This document shows, piece after piece, positions 1 to 8,612 of a stretch of DNA of 64,000 nt. Numbering within the stretch: the stretch's first letter is position 1; every line of letters begins with the position of its first letter. The position numbers were made by a program, and so were the translations under genes. The stretch is from Vibrio sp. SCSIO 43135. Its GTDB lineage: Bacteria > Pseudomonadota > Gammaproteobacteria > Enterobacterales > Vibrionaceae. Below the pieces are notes generated by a model, which saw nothing but the letters and a program-made list of their open reading frames with translations, was not told the DNA's origin and searched no databases. The DNA is taken from contig NZ_CP071860.1 in the NCBI RefSeq assembly GCF_023716665.1, forward strand, positions 310,001-374,000, written 5' to 3'.

Positions 1-1140
1 TTCGATATACAGTTGCTTGTGCTGTGTGCTGGCGTCGATCGCATTGCTGATCACATTAGTGAGCACTTCTTCAAGCTGCCCTGAATCGCCAATAACACTT
101 AAACGGTCATCTAGGCTCAGCCCTACCTGAAAAGGCTCTAAGCGGAACTGATTGAGTGATAATGCAGATTCGATCAATGTGGTGAGTGGGACTACGTCAC
201 GCTTGATGGCTCTATGGTGCGCGTAATTGAGTACTTCATGGCTGATTTCTGCTGAACGTTCTAACCCCTGTCTAATGCGGCTCAAATGGCGTTGACTGCT
301 TTCATCGAGTGGAAGTCGCTGTTCAAGTAGATCGCAGCTCATCATTGCACTACTCAGCGGCGTTTTAATCTCGTGGGCGACGGCGGAAGTCAGCTCTCCC
401 AGTTCTTTGAGTTTGGCGTCTTGAAGGTTCTGTTGAATGCTCGATTCAAGCTGATTGTTTCTTTCGTGATCGAAGATTCGCAGTGCGAACATGAGTGCAA
501 TTAAGATGGCCGCGGCACATGCTGTGCGCAGCAGCAATACCCACATACCGTAATCCGTTAATAGCAAGCCAGCACTGAACCCATAACTGATAAGTGCAAG
601 GCCGGTAAGTTTGAATGGCATTGAGGCGCCATGGCCTTCTTTTTCCAAAATATTGGCGAAACTGATCATCGCAAATCCCGATAGTGCCCCAGCCCCTAAA
701 CCAAAAATCCAACGGATGTGATTGGCGGTATTGTTGAGGTAAACCAAATAGGCGCTAGTGTCGAACCGATAGAACAAGCTCAGAGTAAATAAGGTTACTA
801 CGCTAACGCTGAGCCACTTAATCTGTTTGGTAAAGCGCCATTGTGTGAGATCCAGCATCTTCCAAGCAAACGCACCTAACGCTATGAAAGAGAACCAAAG
901 TTTGAACACTTTGAAGGTTTGCATTTGCGTCGACAGTGGAAAGTCTTCTTCATAGAGCACCAAATACAGTTCTGACCATTCGTGAAAGCCATGGATGAGG
1001 CCAAATACTGCTAGGGTGGGCAGAGCTGAGGCAATGGCTATTCGGCTTTTCCTGAGATCTCGAAACAGGATCGCAAAGAAGATGGCAAAAAATGCCAACC
1101 CATATAGTAGGTAAACTTTAAAGATTAATAGCATGTCCAT
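1..1140 (-). CDS. 7TM membrane sensor histidine kinase (3' end outside window)
   Basis: The reverse strand is open from an ATG at 1140 to the window edge, giving 380 codons without a stop. The N-terminal ~220 residues form about seven hydrophobic segments. A HisKA-type H-box follows, with the phospho-accepting His in AVAHEIKTPLSSA, and the frame runs into an N-box (TNVISNAIDA) of the HATPase_c domain before leaving the window. The G boxes are missing only because of the window edge. This is an inner-membrane two-component sensor that would autophosphorylate on the H-box His. The partner regulator and signal are not visible. The gene is divergent from pstS, but it lacks the PAS-containing PhoR architecture, so I do not call it PhoR. 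Confidence 0.85.
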   Translation of the reverse strand, partial: MDMLLIFKVYLLYGLAFFAIFFAILFRDLRKSRIAIASALPTLAVFGLIHGFHEWSELYLVLYEEDFPLSTQMQTFKVFKLWFSFIALGAFAWKMLDLTQWRFTKQIKWLSVSVVTLFTLSLFYRFDTSAYLVYLNNTANHIRWIFGLGAGALSGFAMISFANILEKEGHGASMPFKLTGLALISYGFSAGLLLTDYGMWVLLLRTACAAAILIALMFALRIFDHERNNQLESSIQQNLQDAKLKELGELTSAVAHEIKTPLSSAMMSCDLLEQRLPLDESSQRHLSRIRQGLERSAEISHEVLNYAHHRAIKRDVVPLTTLIESALSLNQFRLEPFQVGLSLDDRLSVIGDSGQLEEVLTNVISNAIDASTQHKQLYIE

Positions 1141-1318
1141 TCTGTGAGTGTAATTGACCAGATTTACTTCATCAATACTTAACATCAAAGGAATAGCTTG
1201 GGTTGGAATAGTTTTTCATACTTAGATATTTATTATTAAAATACATCTGTGAAGTTTTCTTATCAAAATGGAAATCACTTATATAATTGTTATTCACTAG
1301 TGGTGATTTTAAGCATAG

Positions 1319-1336
1319 GTTTAATAAATCTGTCAT
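1319..1336 (+). promoter_or_regulatory. Candidate Pho box upstream of pstS
   Basis: The sequence GTTTAATAAATCTGTCAT matches the PhoB box layout (7-bp repeat, 4-bp A/T spacer, 7-bp repeat) at 15 of 18 positions by eye. The downstream half, CTGTCAT, is perfect. A -10-like hexamer, TCTAAT, lies at 1345-1350, the spacing expected when PhoB replaces -35 contacts. This would start transcription near 1357 and leave a leader of about 140 nt. Position and gene context support PhoB control; binding is inferred. The rest of the 1141-1496 gap is AT-rich and shows nothing else except the leader hairpins. Confidence 0.65.
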
Positions 1337-1433
1337 ATTGAATTTCTAATCTCCGAACCGTTGATTGGTCGCACCGATCGGCAGTTGAATTTATTTCAAT
1401 ACCTTTAGTTTTACTTGAACACTAAAACTATCC

Positions 1434-1464
1434 GGGTCAATTAAATATTGTATTTAATTGACCC
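1434..1464 (+). other. Perfect 14-bp hairpin in the pstS leader
   Basis: GGGTCAATTAAATA (1434-1447) and TATTTAATTGACCC (1451-1464) are exact reverse complements around a TTG loop, 32 nt before the pstS start codon. A weaker hairpin (AGTTTTA 1407-1413 with TAAAACT 1423-1429) precedes it. No clean T-run follows, so it is not a standard terminator. It may stabilise the mRNA or be a protein-binding dyad. Confidence 0.6.
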
Positions 1465-1496
1465 AAACTTTTGCTTAATTATATCGGAGATATATT

Positions 1497-2540
1497 GTGA
1501 AATTCTTCAAATCAGCTCTAGTGACTTCCGTTCTTGCAGTAGCTTCATTTGGCGCTGCTGCCAACACGACGATTAACGGTGCTGGTGCGACATTCCCACA
1601 CCCTATTTACGCAAAGTGGGCTGAGCAATACCAAAAGGAAACGGGCGTTCAGATTAACTACCAAGCGATCGGTTCTGGCGGTGGTATCCGTCAAATCACA
1701 GCGAAAACAGTCGATTTCGGTGCTACTGATGCGCCTTTAACGATTGAAGAGCTAAACAAAGAGGGAATGATTCAGTTTCCTATGGTAATGGGCTCAATTG
1801 TCCCTGTAGTGAATATTCCGGGCGTTTCGGCTGGCGATCTAAAACTGACAGGTAAAGTGCTAGCAGATATCTACCTAGGCAACATCAAAAACTGGAACGA
1901 TCCGGCAATTGCTGAGCTTAACCAAGGTGTTGAGCTGCCAAGCCAACCAATTTACGTTGTTCACCGCTCTGATGGTTCAGGCACAACGTACAACTTCACC
2001 GATTACCTAGATCAAGTGAGCACGGAGTGGAGCGAGAACATTGGCGTTGGTAAAGATATTACTTGGCCACGTAAAGCGACCACTATTGGCGGCAATGGTA
2101 ACGCAGGCGTAGCAAACTTTGTGACTCGCACACGCGGTGCAATCGGCTACGTAGAGTATGCGTTCGCTAAGCAGAATGATTTGGCTTATACCCAACTGCA
2201 AAGCCGTGATGGAGAGTTCCTAATGCCAACGATGGCGAGTTTCCAAGCTGCCGCTGCAAATGCGGATTGGGACAATGCGCCTGGCTACCACTTATTGTTA
2301 AACAACCAACCTGGTGCAAACTCTTGGCCGATGACTGCAGCAACGTTCATCTTAATGCACAAAGATCAAACGAATGCTGACAAGGCAAAGGAGATCATCA
2401 AGTTCTTCGAGTGGAGCTACACCCAAGGTGAGCTAGCAGAAGAATTAGATTACATTCCAATGCCAAGCAAAGTCGTGAATATGGTGAACGGCACGTGGAA
2501 GCAAGGTCTTCAAGCTAACGGCCAGTCGGTGATTAACTAA
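1497..2540 (+). CDS. pstS: Phosphate ABC transporter, periplasmic binding protein PstS
   Basis: A 347-residue protein starting at GTG, with a GGAGA ribosome site at 1486-1490. A signal peptide of about 22 residues ends at FGAAA before NTTINGAGATFPHPIY, the conserved start of mature PstS. Family motifs include the phosphate-loop region QAIGSGGGIRQI, FGATDAPLT, and HRSDGSGTTYNFTDYL. It captures inorganic phosphate in the periplasm and hands it to PstC/PstA. It is first in a pstSCAB operon, behind a candidate Pho box and a structured leader. A strong hairpin separates it from pstC, consistent with PstS being made in excess. Identity is secure. Confidence 0.97.
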   Translation: MKFFKSALVTSVLAVASFGAAANTTINGAGATFPHPIYAKWAEQYQKETGVQINYQAIGSGGGIRQITAKTVDFGATDAPLTIEELNKEGMIQFPMVMGSIVPVVNIPGVSAGDLKLTGKVLADIYLGNIKNWNDPAIAELNQGVELPSQPIYVVHRSDGSGTTYNFTDYLDQVSTEWSENIGVGKDITWPRKATTIGGNGNAGVANFVTRTRGAIGYVEYAFAKQNDLAYTQLQSRDGEFLMPTMASFQAAAANADWDNAPGYHLLLNNQPGANSWPMTAATFILMHKDQTNADKAKEIIKFFEWSYTQGELAEELDYIPMPSKVVNMVNGTWKQGLQANGQSVIN

Positions 2541-2553
2541 CTTGACGCACCCC

Positions 2554-2579
2554 ACGCCTCTGCTCGTAGGCAGAGGCGT
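2554..2579 (+). other. Intercistronic hairpin between pstS and pstC
   Basis: ACGCCTCTGC (2554-2563) pairs perfectly with GCAGAGGCGT (2570-2579) around a 6-nt loop. There is no T-run, so it is more likely an mRNA-stabilising or partial-attenuation structure than a full terminator. It also argues that pstC starts downstream at 2608, not at the in-frame TTG at 2542. Confidence 0.65.
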
Positions 2580-2607
2580 AGGATTCACTGCATATGATTC
2601 AACGCTT

Positions 2608-3537
2608 ATGACAACACTAACTATTCAAAACAAGGTGAATGGCGACTCGGTTTTTAACAAGCTGAGCTTTACCAGCGCCTTGCTTATTTTCGTTACTTTA
2701 ATCGGTATCGTTTTTTCTCTTATCGAAGGCGGTTGGCCTGCGTTTAAAGAGTTTGGCCCGGGATTTGTGTTCCAAAATGTTTGGGATCCAATTGGTGGGC
2801 AATTCGGAGCTGCCTCGGCCATTTATGGCACCTTGGTTACTTCATTCATCGCTATTGTTATTGCAACACCTATTGCATTGGGTACTGCCATTTTTCTGGC
2901 TGAACTGACACCGAAATGGATCAGTATTCCAGTGAGTAAAGCCATCGAGTTACTGGCGGCTGTGCCAAGCATTATTTATGGCATGTGGGGCCTGTTTGTT
3001 TTTTCACCTTGGTTCTCTGAAGGCTTTCAGATGTGGGCGAGTGCTAACCTAGTCGGCATCCCTGTTATTGGCCCTTGGTTTGATGGGCCACCAATAGGCA
3101 TTGGGCTACTTACGGCCGGTATCATTTTATCTTTCATGATCTTACCAATTATGACGTCACTAACGCGAGACGCTCTGAAATCCGTTCCGAACGTATTGCG
3201 TGAAGCCGCTTATGGTACGGGGGCAACTCCATTTGAGGTCATTACTAAAGTACTGCTACCTAAAGTGAAAAACGCCACAGTGAGTGCTGGCATTTTAGGG
3301 CTAGGTCGAGCATTAGGAGAAACCATGGCAGTCGCTTTTGTAATTGGCGGTGCGAACCGAATTGAAACCTCGTTCTTCATGCCTGCAAGCTCTATTTCTT
3401 CAACCATTGCTCAGCAATTTAACGAAGCTACCGACCCAATTCATATTGCGTCTTTGATTGGACTAGGTGTGGTGCTGTTTATTATCACTTTCTTTGTCAT
3501 GGGCTTCGCTCGTCGTTTACTAAGGAAGTCGTCATGA
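2608..3537 (+). CDS. pstC: Phosphate ABC transporter permease PstC
   Basis: I start at ATG 2608 (MTTLTIQNKV), giving 309 residues. The frame is open upstream to a TTG at 2542, but that would translate through the intercistronic hairpin. Six membrane segments are visible. The MetI-type EAA loop occurs as REAAYGTGATPFEVITKVLLPKVK, the cytoplasmic contact for PstB, and the GRALGETMAVAFVIGG stretch is typical of PstC. With PstA it forms the phosphate channel in the inner membrane. Its stop overlaps the pstA start (ATGA), indicating translational coupling. The RBS before 2608 is weak, so the exact start is moderately certain. Confidence 0.93.
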   Translation: MTTLTIQNKVNGDSVFNKLSFTSALLIFVTLIGIVFSLIEGGWPAFKEFGPGFVFQNVWDPIGGQFGAASAIYGTLVTSFIAIVIATPIALGTAIFLAELTPKWISIPVSKAIELLAAVPSIIYGMWGLFVFSPWFSEGFQMWASANLVGIPVIGPWFDGPPIGIGLLTAGIILSFMILPIMTSLTRDALKSVPNVLREAAYGTGATPFEVITKVLLPKVKNATVSAGILGLGRALGETMAVAFVIGGANRIETSFFMPASSISSTIAQQFNEATDPIHIASLIGLGVVLFIITFFVMGFARRLLRKSS

Positions 3538-4370
3538 AACTTCGTAAACTAAAAAATCAGCTGTTTTTATCTTTTTGCACCTTATCGGCGGGATTCGGTG
3601 TGTTTGTCCTAGCATGCATTCTTTACACGCTGGTGGGCGAAGGGGTGAAAGGCCTTAGCTGGTCGATTTTTACTGAAATGACACCAGGCCCAGGTAGTGA
3701 AGGGGGGCTGAAAAACGCTATTTATGGCAGCTTTAAACTCACTGCGCTTGGGATTTTGATCGCATCGCCGATTGGTATTTTGGCAGGTACTTGGCTGGCT
3801 GAAGCAGACAAAGACAACAAGATTGCAGAATCACTTCGATTCCTAAACGGCATGCTGATGAGTGCACCGTCGATTCTGGTTGGTTTGTTCGTTTACGCGA
3901 TCATTGTTGTGCCAACTGGTGGTTACTCGGGTTGGGCCGGCGCGATTGCACTATCTGTACTTGCTCTGCCAGTTATTGTGGCTTCAACTGAAGAGATGCT
4001 GCGACTAGTTCCTTCTACGTTGAAAGAAGCGGGGAGTGGTGTTGGTGCACCCAAATGGCGCGTCATTACTCAGCTCAGTTACCGCGCTGCCGCGCCTGGG
4101 ATAGTGACCGCGATATTGCTCTCTATGGCACGTATTTCCGGAGAAACTGCTCCGCTGTTATTTACAGCGCTTAACAGCAGTTTCATGACAACAGACATGA
4201 GTAAGCCAATGGCGAACTTACCTGTGACAATTTATCAGTTTGCGATGAGTCCATACACTTCTTGGCAAGAGTTGGCTTGGGCTGGTGCATTGATTATTAC
4301 CACCTTTATTTTATTCGTGAACGTTTTGGCGACGGCGTTGCCGCAGATTTTAAAAGCGAGAAAAGCATGA
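3534..4370 (+). CDS. pstA: Phosphate ABC transporter permease PstA
   Basis: A 278-residue inner-membrane protein with about six hydrophobic segments and a BPD_transp_1 fold. The EAA-type loop is visible as [19 protein letters not shown], and [17 protein letters not shown] is a PstA signature. It pairs with PstC to form the translocation pathway for phosphate. Its ATG overlaps the pstC stop by four bases, and its stop overlaps the pstB start in the same way, so translation of the three cistrons is probably coupled. Length is near the usual 280-300 residues of the family. Confidence 0.95.
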   Translation: MKLRKLKNQLFLSFCTLSAGFGVFVLACILYTLVGEGVKGLSWSIFTEMTPGPGSEGGLKNAIYGSFKLTALGILIASPIGILAGTWLAEADKDNKIAESLRFLNGMLMSAPSILVGLFVYAIIVVPTGGYSGWAGAIALSVLALPVIVASTEEMLRLVPSTLKEAGSGVGAPKWRVITQLSYRAAAPGIVTAILLSMARISGETAPLLFTALNSSFMTTDMSKPMANLPVTIYQFAMSPYTSWQELAWAGALIITTFILFVNVLATALPQILKARKA

Positions 4371-5215
4371 ATACGGCAGTCATCAACGACTTAAATGGAC
4401 AAGCTATGAATACACTAGCAAATGATGCGCTTTCAACACAGGATGTTGTCGCAGACCCGAAACTACGAATGGACATTCAAGGGCTTAACTTTTACTACCA
4501 AAAAGGTGGTGAAGCGGCGCTTAAACAGGTGTCGATGCCAATTTACAAAAACCGTGTAACGGCGCTGATTGGACCTTCAGGGTGCGGTAAATCGACGTTG
4601 CTTCGTACCATGAATCGCATCTACAACTTATACGGCAGTCAGTTCGCAGAAGGAGAGATCTTGCTCGATGGAGAAAGTATTTTCTCAGACACCGATGTCA
4701 ATGAGCTGCGTTCTAAAGTAGGCATGGTATTCCAAAAGCCAACGCCATTTCCAATGTCGATCTACGACAACATGGCATTTGGGCTGAAAATCCAAGGTGA
4801 GTTGTCGAAGAAAGATATCGAGCAACGCATTGAGTCAGCGTTGAAGCGTGCGCACCTATGGGAAGAAGTGAAAGATAAACTACACGCCGATGCGAATGGG
4901 TTGTCTGGTGGACAACAGCAACGTTTGTGTATTGCTCGTACTATCGCATTAGAGCCTGAAGTGATATTGATGGACGAACCGACATCTGCACTAGACCCAA
5001 TTGCAACGGCCGCAATCGAAACGTTAATTACTGAGTTGCGTGAGAAATTCACCATTGTTATCGTTACCCACAACATGCAGCAAGCAATGCGAATCTCCGA
5101 TTACACAGGGTTTATGTATTTAGGCAAACTGGAAGAGTTTGGCACGACTGACCAAATTTTCCATGCCCCTGCGAATGACAGAACTCAGCATTACATCAGT
5201 GGCGACTTCGGCTAA
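4367..5215 (+). CDS. pstB: Phosphate ABC transporter ATPase PstB
   Basis: I take the ATG at 4367, which overlaps the pstA stop, giving 282 residues; an internal ATG at 4406 would give a more typical ~269. Walker A (GPSGCGKST), the ABC signature (LSGGQQQR), Walker B ([12 protein letters not shown]) and the switch His (VTHNMQQAM) are all present. The MNRIYNLYG segment after Walker A is PstB-like. It hydrolyses ATP at the cytoplasmic face to drive phosphate uptake. No phoU follows: a strong terminator lies 32 bp downstream, so signalling to PhoR must use a PhoU encoded elsewhere. Confidence 0.96.
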   Translation: MNTAVINDLNGQAMNTLANDALSTQDVVADPKLRMDIQGLNFYYQKGGEAALKQVSMPIYKNRVTALIGPSGCGKSTLLRTMNRIYNLYGSQFAEGEILLDGESIFSDTDVNELRSKVGMVFQKPTPFPMSIYDNMAFGLKIQGELSKKDIEQRIESALKRAHLWEEVKDKLHADANGLSGGQQQRLCIARTIALEPEVILMDEPTSALDPIATAAIETLITELREKFTIVIVTHNMQQAMRISDYTGFMYLGKLEEFGTTDQIFHAPANDRTQHYISGDFG

Positions 5216-5247
5216 TTGCTAGTTTCCGATAACGTAAATCAAACTGA

Positions 5248-5280
5248 AATCCCCATGATAAAAATCATGGGGATTTTTTT
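5248..5280 (+). terminator. Rho-independent terminator of the pst operon
   Basis: AATCCCCATGAT (5248-5259) pairs with ATCATGGGGATT (5264-5275) around an AAAA loop, followed by a T-run to about 5280. It ends the pstSCAB transcript. Confidence 0.93.
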
Positions 5281-5445
5281 CGTTTATAGAAACCGGAGGG
5301 AGTTAACACAATACTATGCTAATCAATTGAAAATCTGTGAGTTTTTAAAATTCGACTATGCTTACTAATGAATTACTCATGTTTGATGAAACAGAAAAAC
5401 GCAGCAAGTACCGCTTAAGCTTTTGGCGGGTAGTATGGAAGTTAG

Positions 5446-8256
5446 ATGATTAGATATTTTGCGAATCGCTGGGTGTCAGTGACGAGCCTAGTTGTTATGG
5501 CTATGAGCAGCTTGGTAGTGTCGCCTGTTAGCGCAGAAGATAGACCAGTGCATATAGCGATAGAAACAGGTAACACACTTCATTCAGGTATTTTGGAAAA
5601 AGTGGGAGATGAGCTAGGCATTGAGTTCCGTTATCGAGAGTTCACTGATTACAGCCAAGTTTTTGAAGCCCTAGACTCAGGTCAAATTGATATCGTGCCA
5701 GGTATCACTTATACCCGTCAGCGCGCGAGAGAATATGCGTTCTCTGAGCCGGTTATGAGTGAACAACTGTATTTTACCTATCCCACTCAAGCGTCTGGTG
5801 AGCCAATTGACCCAGCCTCAGTGACTAAAGTAGGGGTGGATCTCGCCAGTGTTTACGGACGCTACTTACGAAACATCGATGTTGAAGTAGTTCCTTATCA
5901 AACTCTTCAAGAGGCCACTCATCTTCTTAATAGTGGTGAAATCGATGCAGTGATATCGAATATTTCTCAGGCCAAGCTGTTCGCATCGGAAAACTTTGAG
6001 TCGATCAATACCGGTAACTATCTACCTATACGGCCGGCCTCTTATATTACCCGTAAGTCTGATCAAGATATGGTCGAACTCATGAAGTTGATTGTGGGTG
6101 AGGTGATCGCGAGCGAGCAATATGTGAAATTAGTGGAAAAAGATACCGCCGATTACATTGAATTCAGAAAGGAAGCGATTCTGAATGCCTATAAACGTAG
6201 TGGTATTTCTGTTGAGCAGCCATTACGGGCTGGCATTGAGGATTACTACCCTTACGGATATTGGCCTGAAACAGGAGGTCAGCAAACAGGGTTGTCCGTT
6301 GAGTTGTTTTTTGCTGCTTGTGAGATTTTGCAAATACGTTGCGAGAACCAAACGACTCAAGAGGATACATGGGAGAAGCTGATTGAAGGCTTCAAAGAAG
6401 GAGAATATGACGTTATCGCACCGGTCTCGATTACAGAAGAGCGTCGTAGCTTTATGCACTTTAGTCATCCGTTTTTGACTGCGCCATCTCAGTTGATGCG
6501 CCGAGCGAAATATAAACGAGGTGCGTATACCAATGTGTCTGAACTAGTGCACGAAAGAGTTGGGGTTGTGATTGGTGATGTGAACCATGAGTTGTTGTCA
6601 AACCTATTGCCAATGAAAGAACTGCAGCTCTACAGTAGCTGGGAAGAAATGACCGATGCTTTGCTGGCTGAGCAAGTCGACTACATTGCAGTCGATGAGG
6701 TTTATCTAAACTCTTTGCTGCGAGATAGCCCGGCTTTACCTGTTGAAAAGGCAGGTGAAATCACCACCCACAATATTGAAACCGCTACTTTTGCTTTTCG
6801 AAAAACACCAGAGCTAGAAGCCTTTGAAGTGTTCTTTTCCCAAGCACTGGATTTGGTGACTGAAAACATCAACCCAAAATATATCTATGTGCCCGATTGG
6901 CAGACCCTACTTCGGGACAATATTAAAGAGAAAGAGCGTGTTGAGCGAGGTTCCACACTAGTTCTCATCTTTTTGGTGTTGTTCCTTATCGTGACGGCAG
7001 CCGCGGCAGTCTTGTACTGGAGAAGGGCGCACATTGATGCTCAAACAGGATTACGAAATAGAAGTTACTTGTACCAAAAATATTCGCAAAAACTTCATGA
7101 TCGGAGAGCATTGGCGTTTGTCCATATTCAGAATAGCCGAGAAATAAGCCATTCGTATGGTCATTTGGTGTGTGATGAAGTGGCGAAATTTGTCGCCAAG
7201 AAGTTACTTAAAGGAGTACCTAAAACTCAGCCGAGTAGAGATAAACAAGTGTATCGATTTTCTGACTACGAGTTCGTGGTGGCGTGTGACCGAAGCCCTA
7301 CGATATACGATAGGCTCTCCAACCGAGTGAGCGAATTGGTTTATCTATTTAACGATAATCCAATTAAAGTGAAAGTCGCGGTGGGTATTTATGAGGGTAG
7401 TGGCTTAAGCGTTAAGGAATCACTGAACTATGCTCGTGTTGCCATGCTTAAGAATAGGCAAGAAGCTTCGGCTTATCGCCTGTGTGACGATGAGATCCTT
7501 AAAGAATATGAGATTGAAACAGAGCTGAATCAGCTAATAAAAAGTGGCGAGATCTATCAGCACATACATTATGTTTATCAGCCTAAATTCAAAGACAATA
7601 AATGCGTAAGTGCAGAATCGTTAGTCCGCATCGCGCTGCCGAAAGCTGGGCCTATTTCTCCGTATTTCTTTATTCGTTACCTAGAAAAAAGTAACAAGAT
7701 GCTTGAAGTCGGTATTAAGCTGATTGATATCAACTTGAGCAATTGTAAAGCCTTAACCGACAGAGGGATCAAGGTTGCGGTGAATATATCAGCGCAGCAA
7801 TTCTCAACCGAAAACTTCTCGCAAGTTATCCATGATTTATGTGCCCAACATCAGCTCGACCCGCAAGATATCATTTTGGAAATGACCGAAACCGAACTGG
7901 CGGAATCGTATGAGAACATGGAAACCAACTTATTCGCCGTTAAAGAGATGGGCTTTAGGCTGTCACTCGATGACTTTGGTGTAGGGTATTCTTCTCTTTC
8001 CTACTTATGTCAGCTCCCGCTTGATGAAGTGAAAATTGACCGTGTCTTTGTTACTGATATTCACTCCAACCCACCTAATCAGCAGTTAGTGAAGAGTATG
8101 GTGACGGTTGCTCAGGAGCTTGGCTATACCCTTATCGCAGAAGGTGTTGAAACCGAGCAGGAATACCAATGGCTTAAAGATAACCAAGTTGAGTATTACC
8201 AAGGCTACTACTTCTCCAAGCCCAAACCACTGGAAGAATTGCTGCCTGAGCTTTAA
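5446..8256 (+). CDS. Tandem SBP_bac_3 sensor with degenerate GGDEF and EAL phosphodiesterase domains
   Basis: A 936-residue protein. A signal peptide (cleavage near VSPVSA/ED) is followed by two periplasmic solute-binding domains of the SBP_bac_3 family (about 32-245 and 262-490). A membrane helix lies at about 505-525. The GGDEF domain is degenerate, with SDYEF in place of GGDEF (~605), so it should not make c-di-GMP. The EAL domain reads ESLVRI at ~724, keeping the catalytic Glu, and retains DDFGVGYSSL (~841), KIDRVF, AEGVE and QGYYFSKP. It is therefore a likely c-di-GMP phosphodiesterase controlled by an amino-acid-like ligand. It stands alone between two terminators, next to but not in the pst operon. 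The ligand is unknown. Confidence 0.9.
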   Translation: MIRYFANRWVSVTSLVVMAMSSLVVSPVSAEDRPVHIAIETGNTLHSGILEKVGDELGIEFRYREFTDYSQVFEALDSGQIDIVPGITYTRQRAREYAFSEPVMSEQLYFTYPTQASGEPIDPASVTKVGVDLASVYGRYLRNIDVEVVPYQTLQEATHLLNSGEIDAVISNISQAKLFASENFESINTGNYLPIRPASYITRKSDQDMVELMKLIVGEVIASEQYVKLVEKDTADYIEFRKEAILNAYKRSGISVEQPLRAGIEDYYPYGYWPETGGQQTGLSVELFFAACEILQIRCENQTTQEDTWEKLIEGFKEGEYDVIAPVSITEERRSFMHFSHPFLTAPSQLMRRAKYKRGAYTNVSELVHERVGVVIGDVNHELLSNLLPMKELQLYSSWEEMTDALLAEQVDYIAVDEVYLNSLLRDSPALPVEKAGEITTHNIETATFAFRKTPELEAFEVFFSQALDLVTENINPKYIYVPDWQTLLRDNIKEKERVERGSTLVLIFLVLFLIVTAAAAVLYWRRAHIDAQTGLRNRSYLYQKYSQKLHDRRALAFVHIQNSREISHSYGHLVCDEVAKFVAKKLLKGVPKTQPSRDKQVYRFSDYEFVVACDRSPTIYDRLSNRVSELVYLFNDNPIKVKVAVGIYEGSGLSVKESLNYARVAMLKNRQEASAYRLCDDEILKEYEIETELNQLIKSGEIYQHIHYVYQPKFKDNKCVSAESLVRIALPKAGPISPYFFIRYLEKSNKMLEVGIKLIDINLSNCKALTDRGIKVAVNISAQQFSTENFSQVIHDLCAQHQLDPQDIILEMTETELAESYENMETNLFAVKEMGFRLSLDDFGVGYSSLSYLCQLPLDEVKIDRVFVTDIHSNPPNQQLVKSMVTVAQELGYTLIAEGVETEQEYQWLKDNQVEYYQGYYFSKPKPLEELLPEL

Positions 8257-8285
8257 AAAAGAGCCTCCGTCGGGGCTCTTTTTTT
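8257..8285 (+). terminator. Terminator after the SBP-EAL gene
   Basis: AAAAGAGCC pairs with GGCTCTTTT around a short loop, directly after the stop codon, and is followed by a run of T. Standard intrinsic terminator. Confidence 0.9.
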
Positions 8286-8306
8286 ATCTTTTTAACGCTT
8301 ATGCTG

Positions 8307-8419
8307 TGAAATCTTTCAAAGTTATGAAAAGTTTCAAATCTCTTTCTGTTTGCCCCGCCTTTTTGCTATGAAATTTCGTGACAAATCGCGCCTAATTCCA
8401 TGAAATGAAACCGATTTCA
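8307..8419 (+). promoter_or_regulatory. Cluster of TGAAA/TTTCA dyads before the sugar porin
   Basis: Three inverted repeats share the arms TGAAA and TTTCA: 8307-8318 (spacer TC), 8325-8336 (spacer AG) and 8406-8419 (TGAAACCGATTTCA). The last fits the LacI-family operator pattern with a central CG. The same arms occur in front of the lacI-led sugar operon at 16671-16718, so I infer regulation by the LacI protein at 16841. The rest of the 8286-8612 gap is AT-rich promoter DNA with no gene. Confidence 0.55.
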
Positions 8420-8612
8420 AATTTATTCTCGATGATTTTGTAATCATATCTATTTGAATAATAAAAACTATTTTTCCAGTCGATGATTCGATTGGTTTCA
8501 CAGTGACCTGATGAAAGAGTCGTTGTGAAGCACCCCGATATTTTCAGTTATTTCATTGCTTACTATTTATTCCGTTAGATAACAAACCTAAAAAAATAAA
8601 TAGGGAAATAAC

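Noticed and set aside
1..1140. PhoR identity for the sensor kinase beside pstS
   Set aside because: It has a seven-helix sensor region, not PhoR's short membrane and PAS layout, and is divergent from the pst operon.
2542..2607. In-frame N-terminal extension of pstC from TTG 2542
   Set aside because: It would translate through the 2554-2579 hairpin and has no family counterpart.
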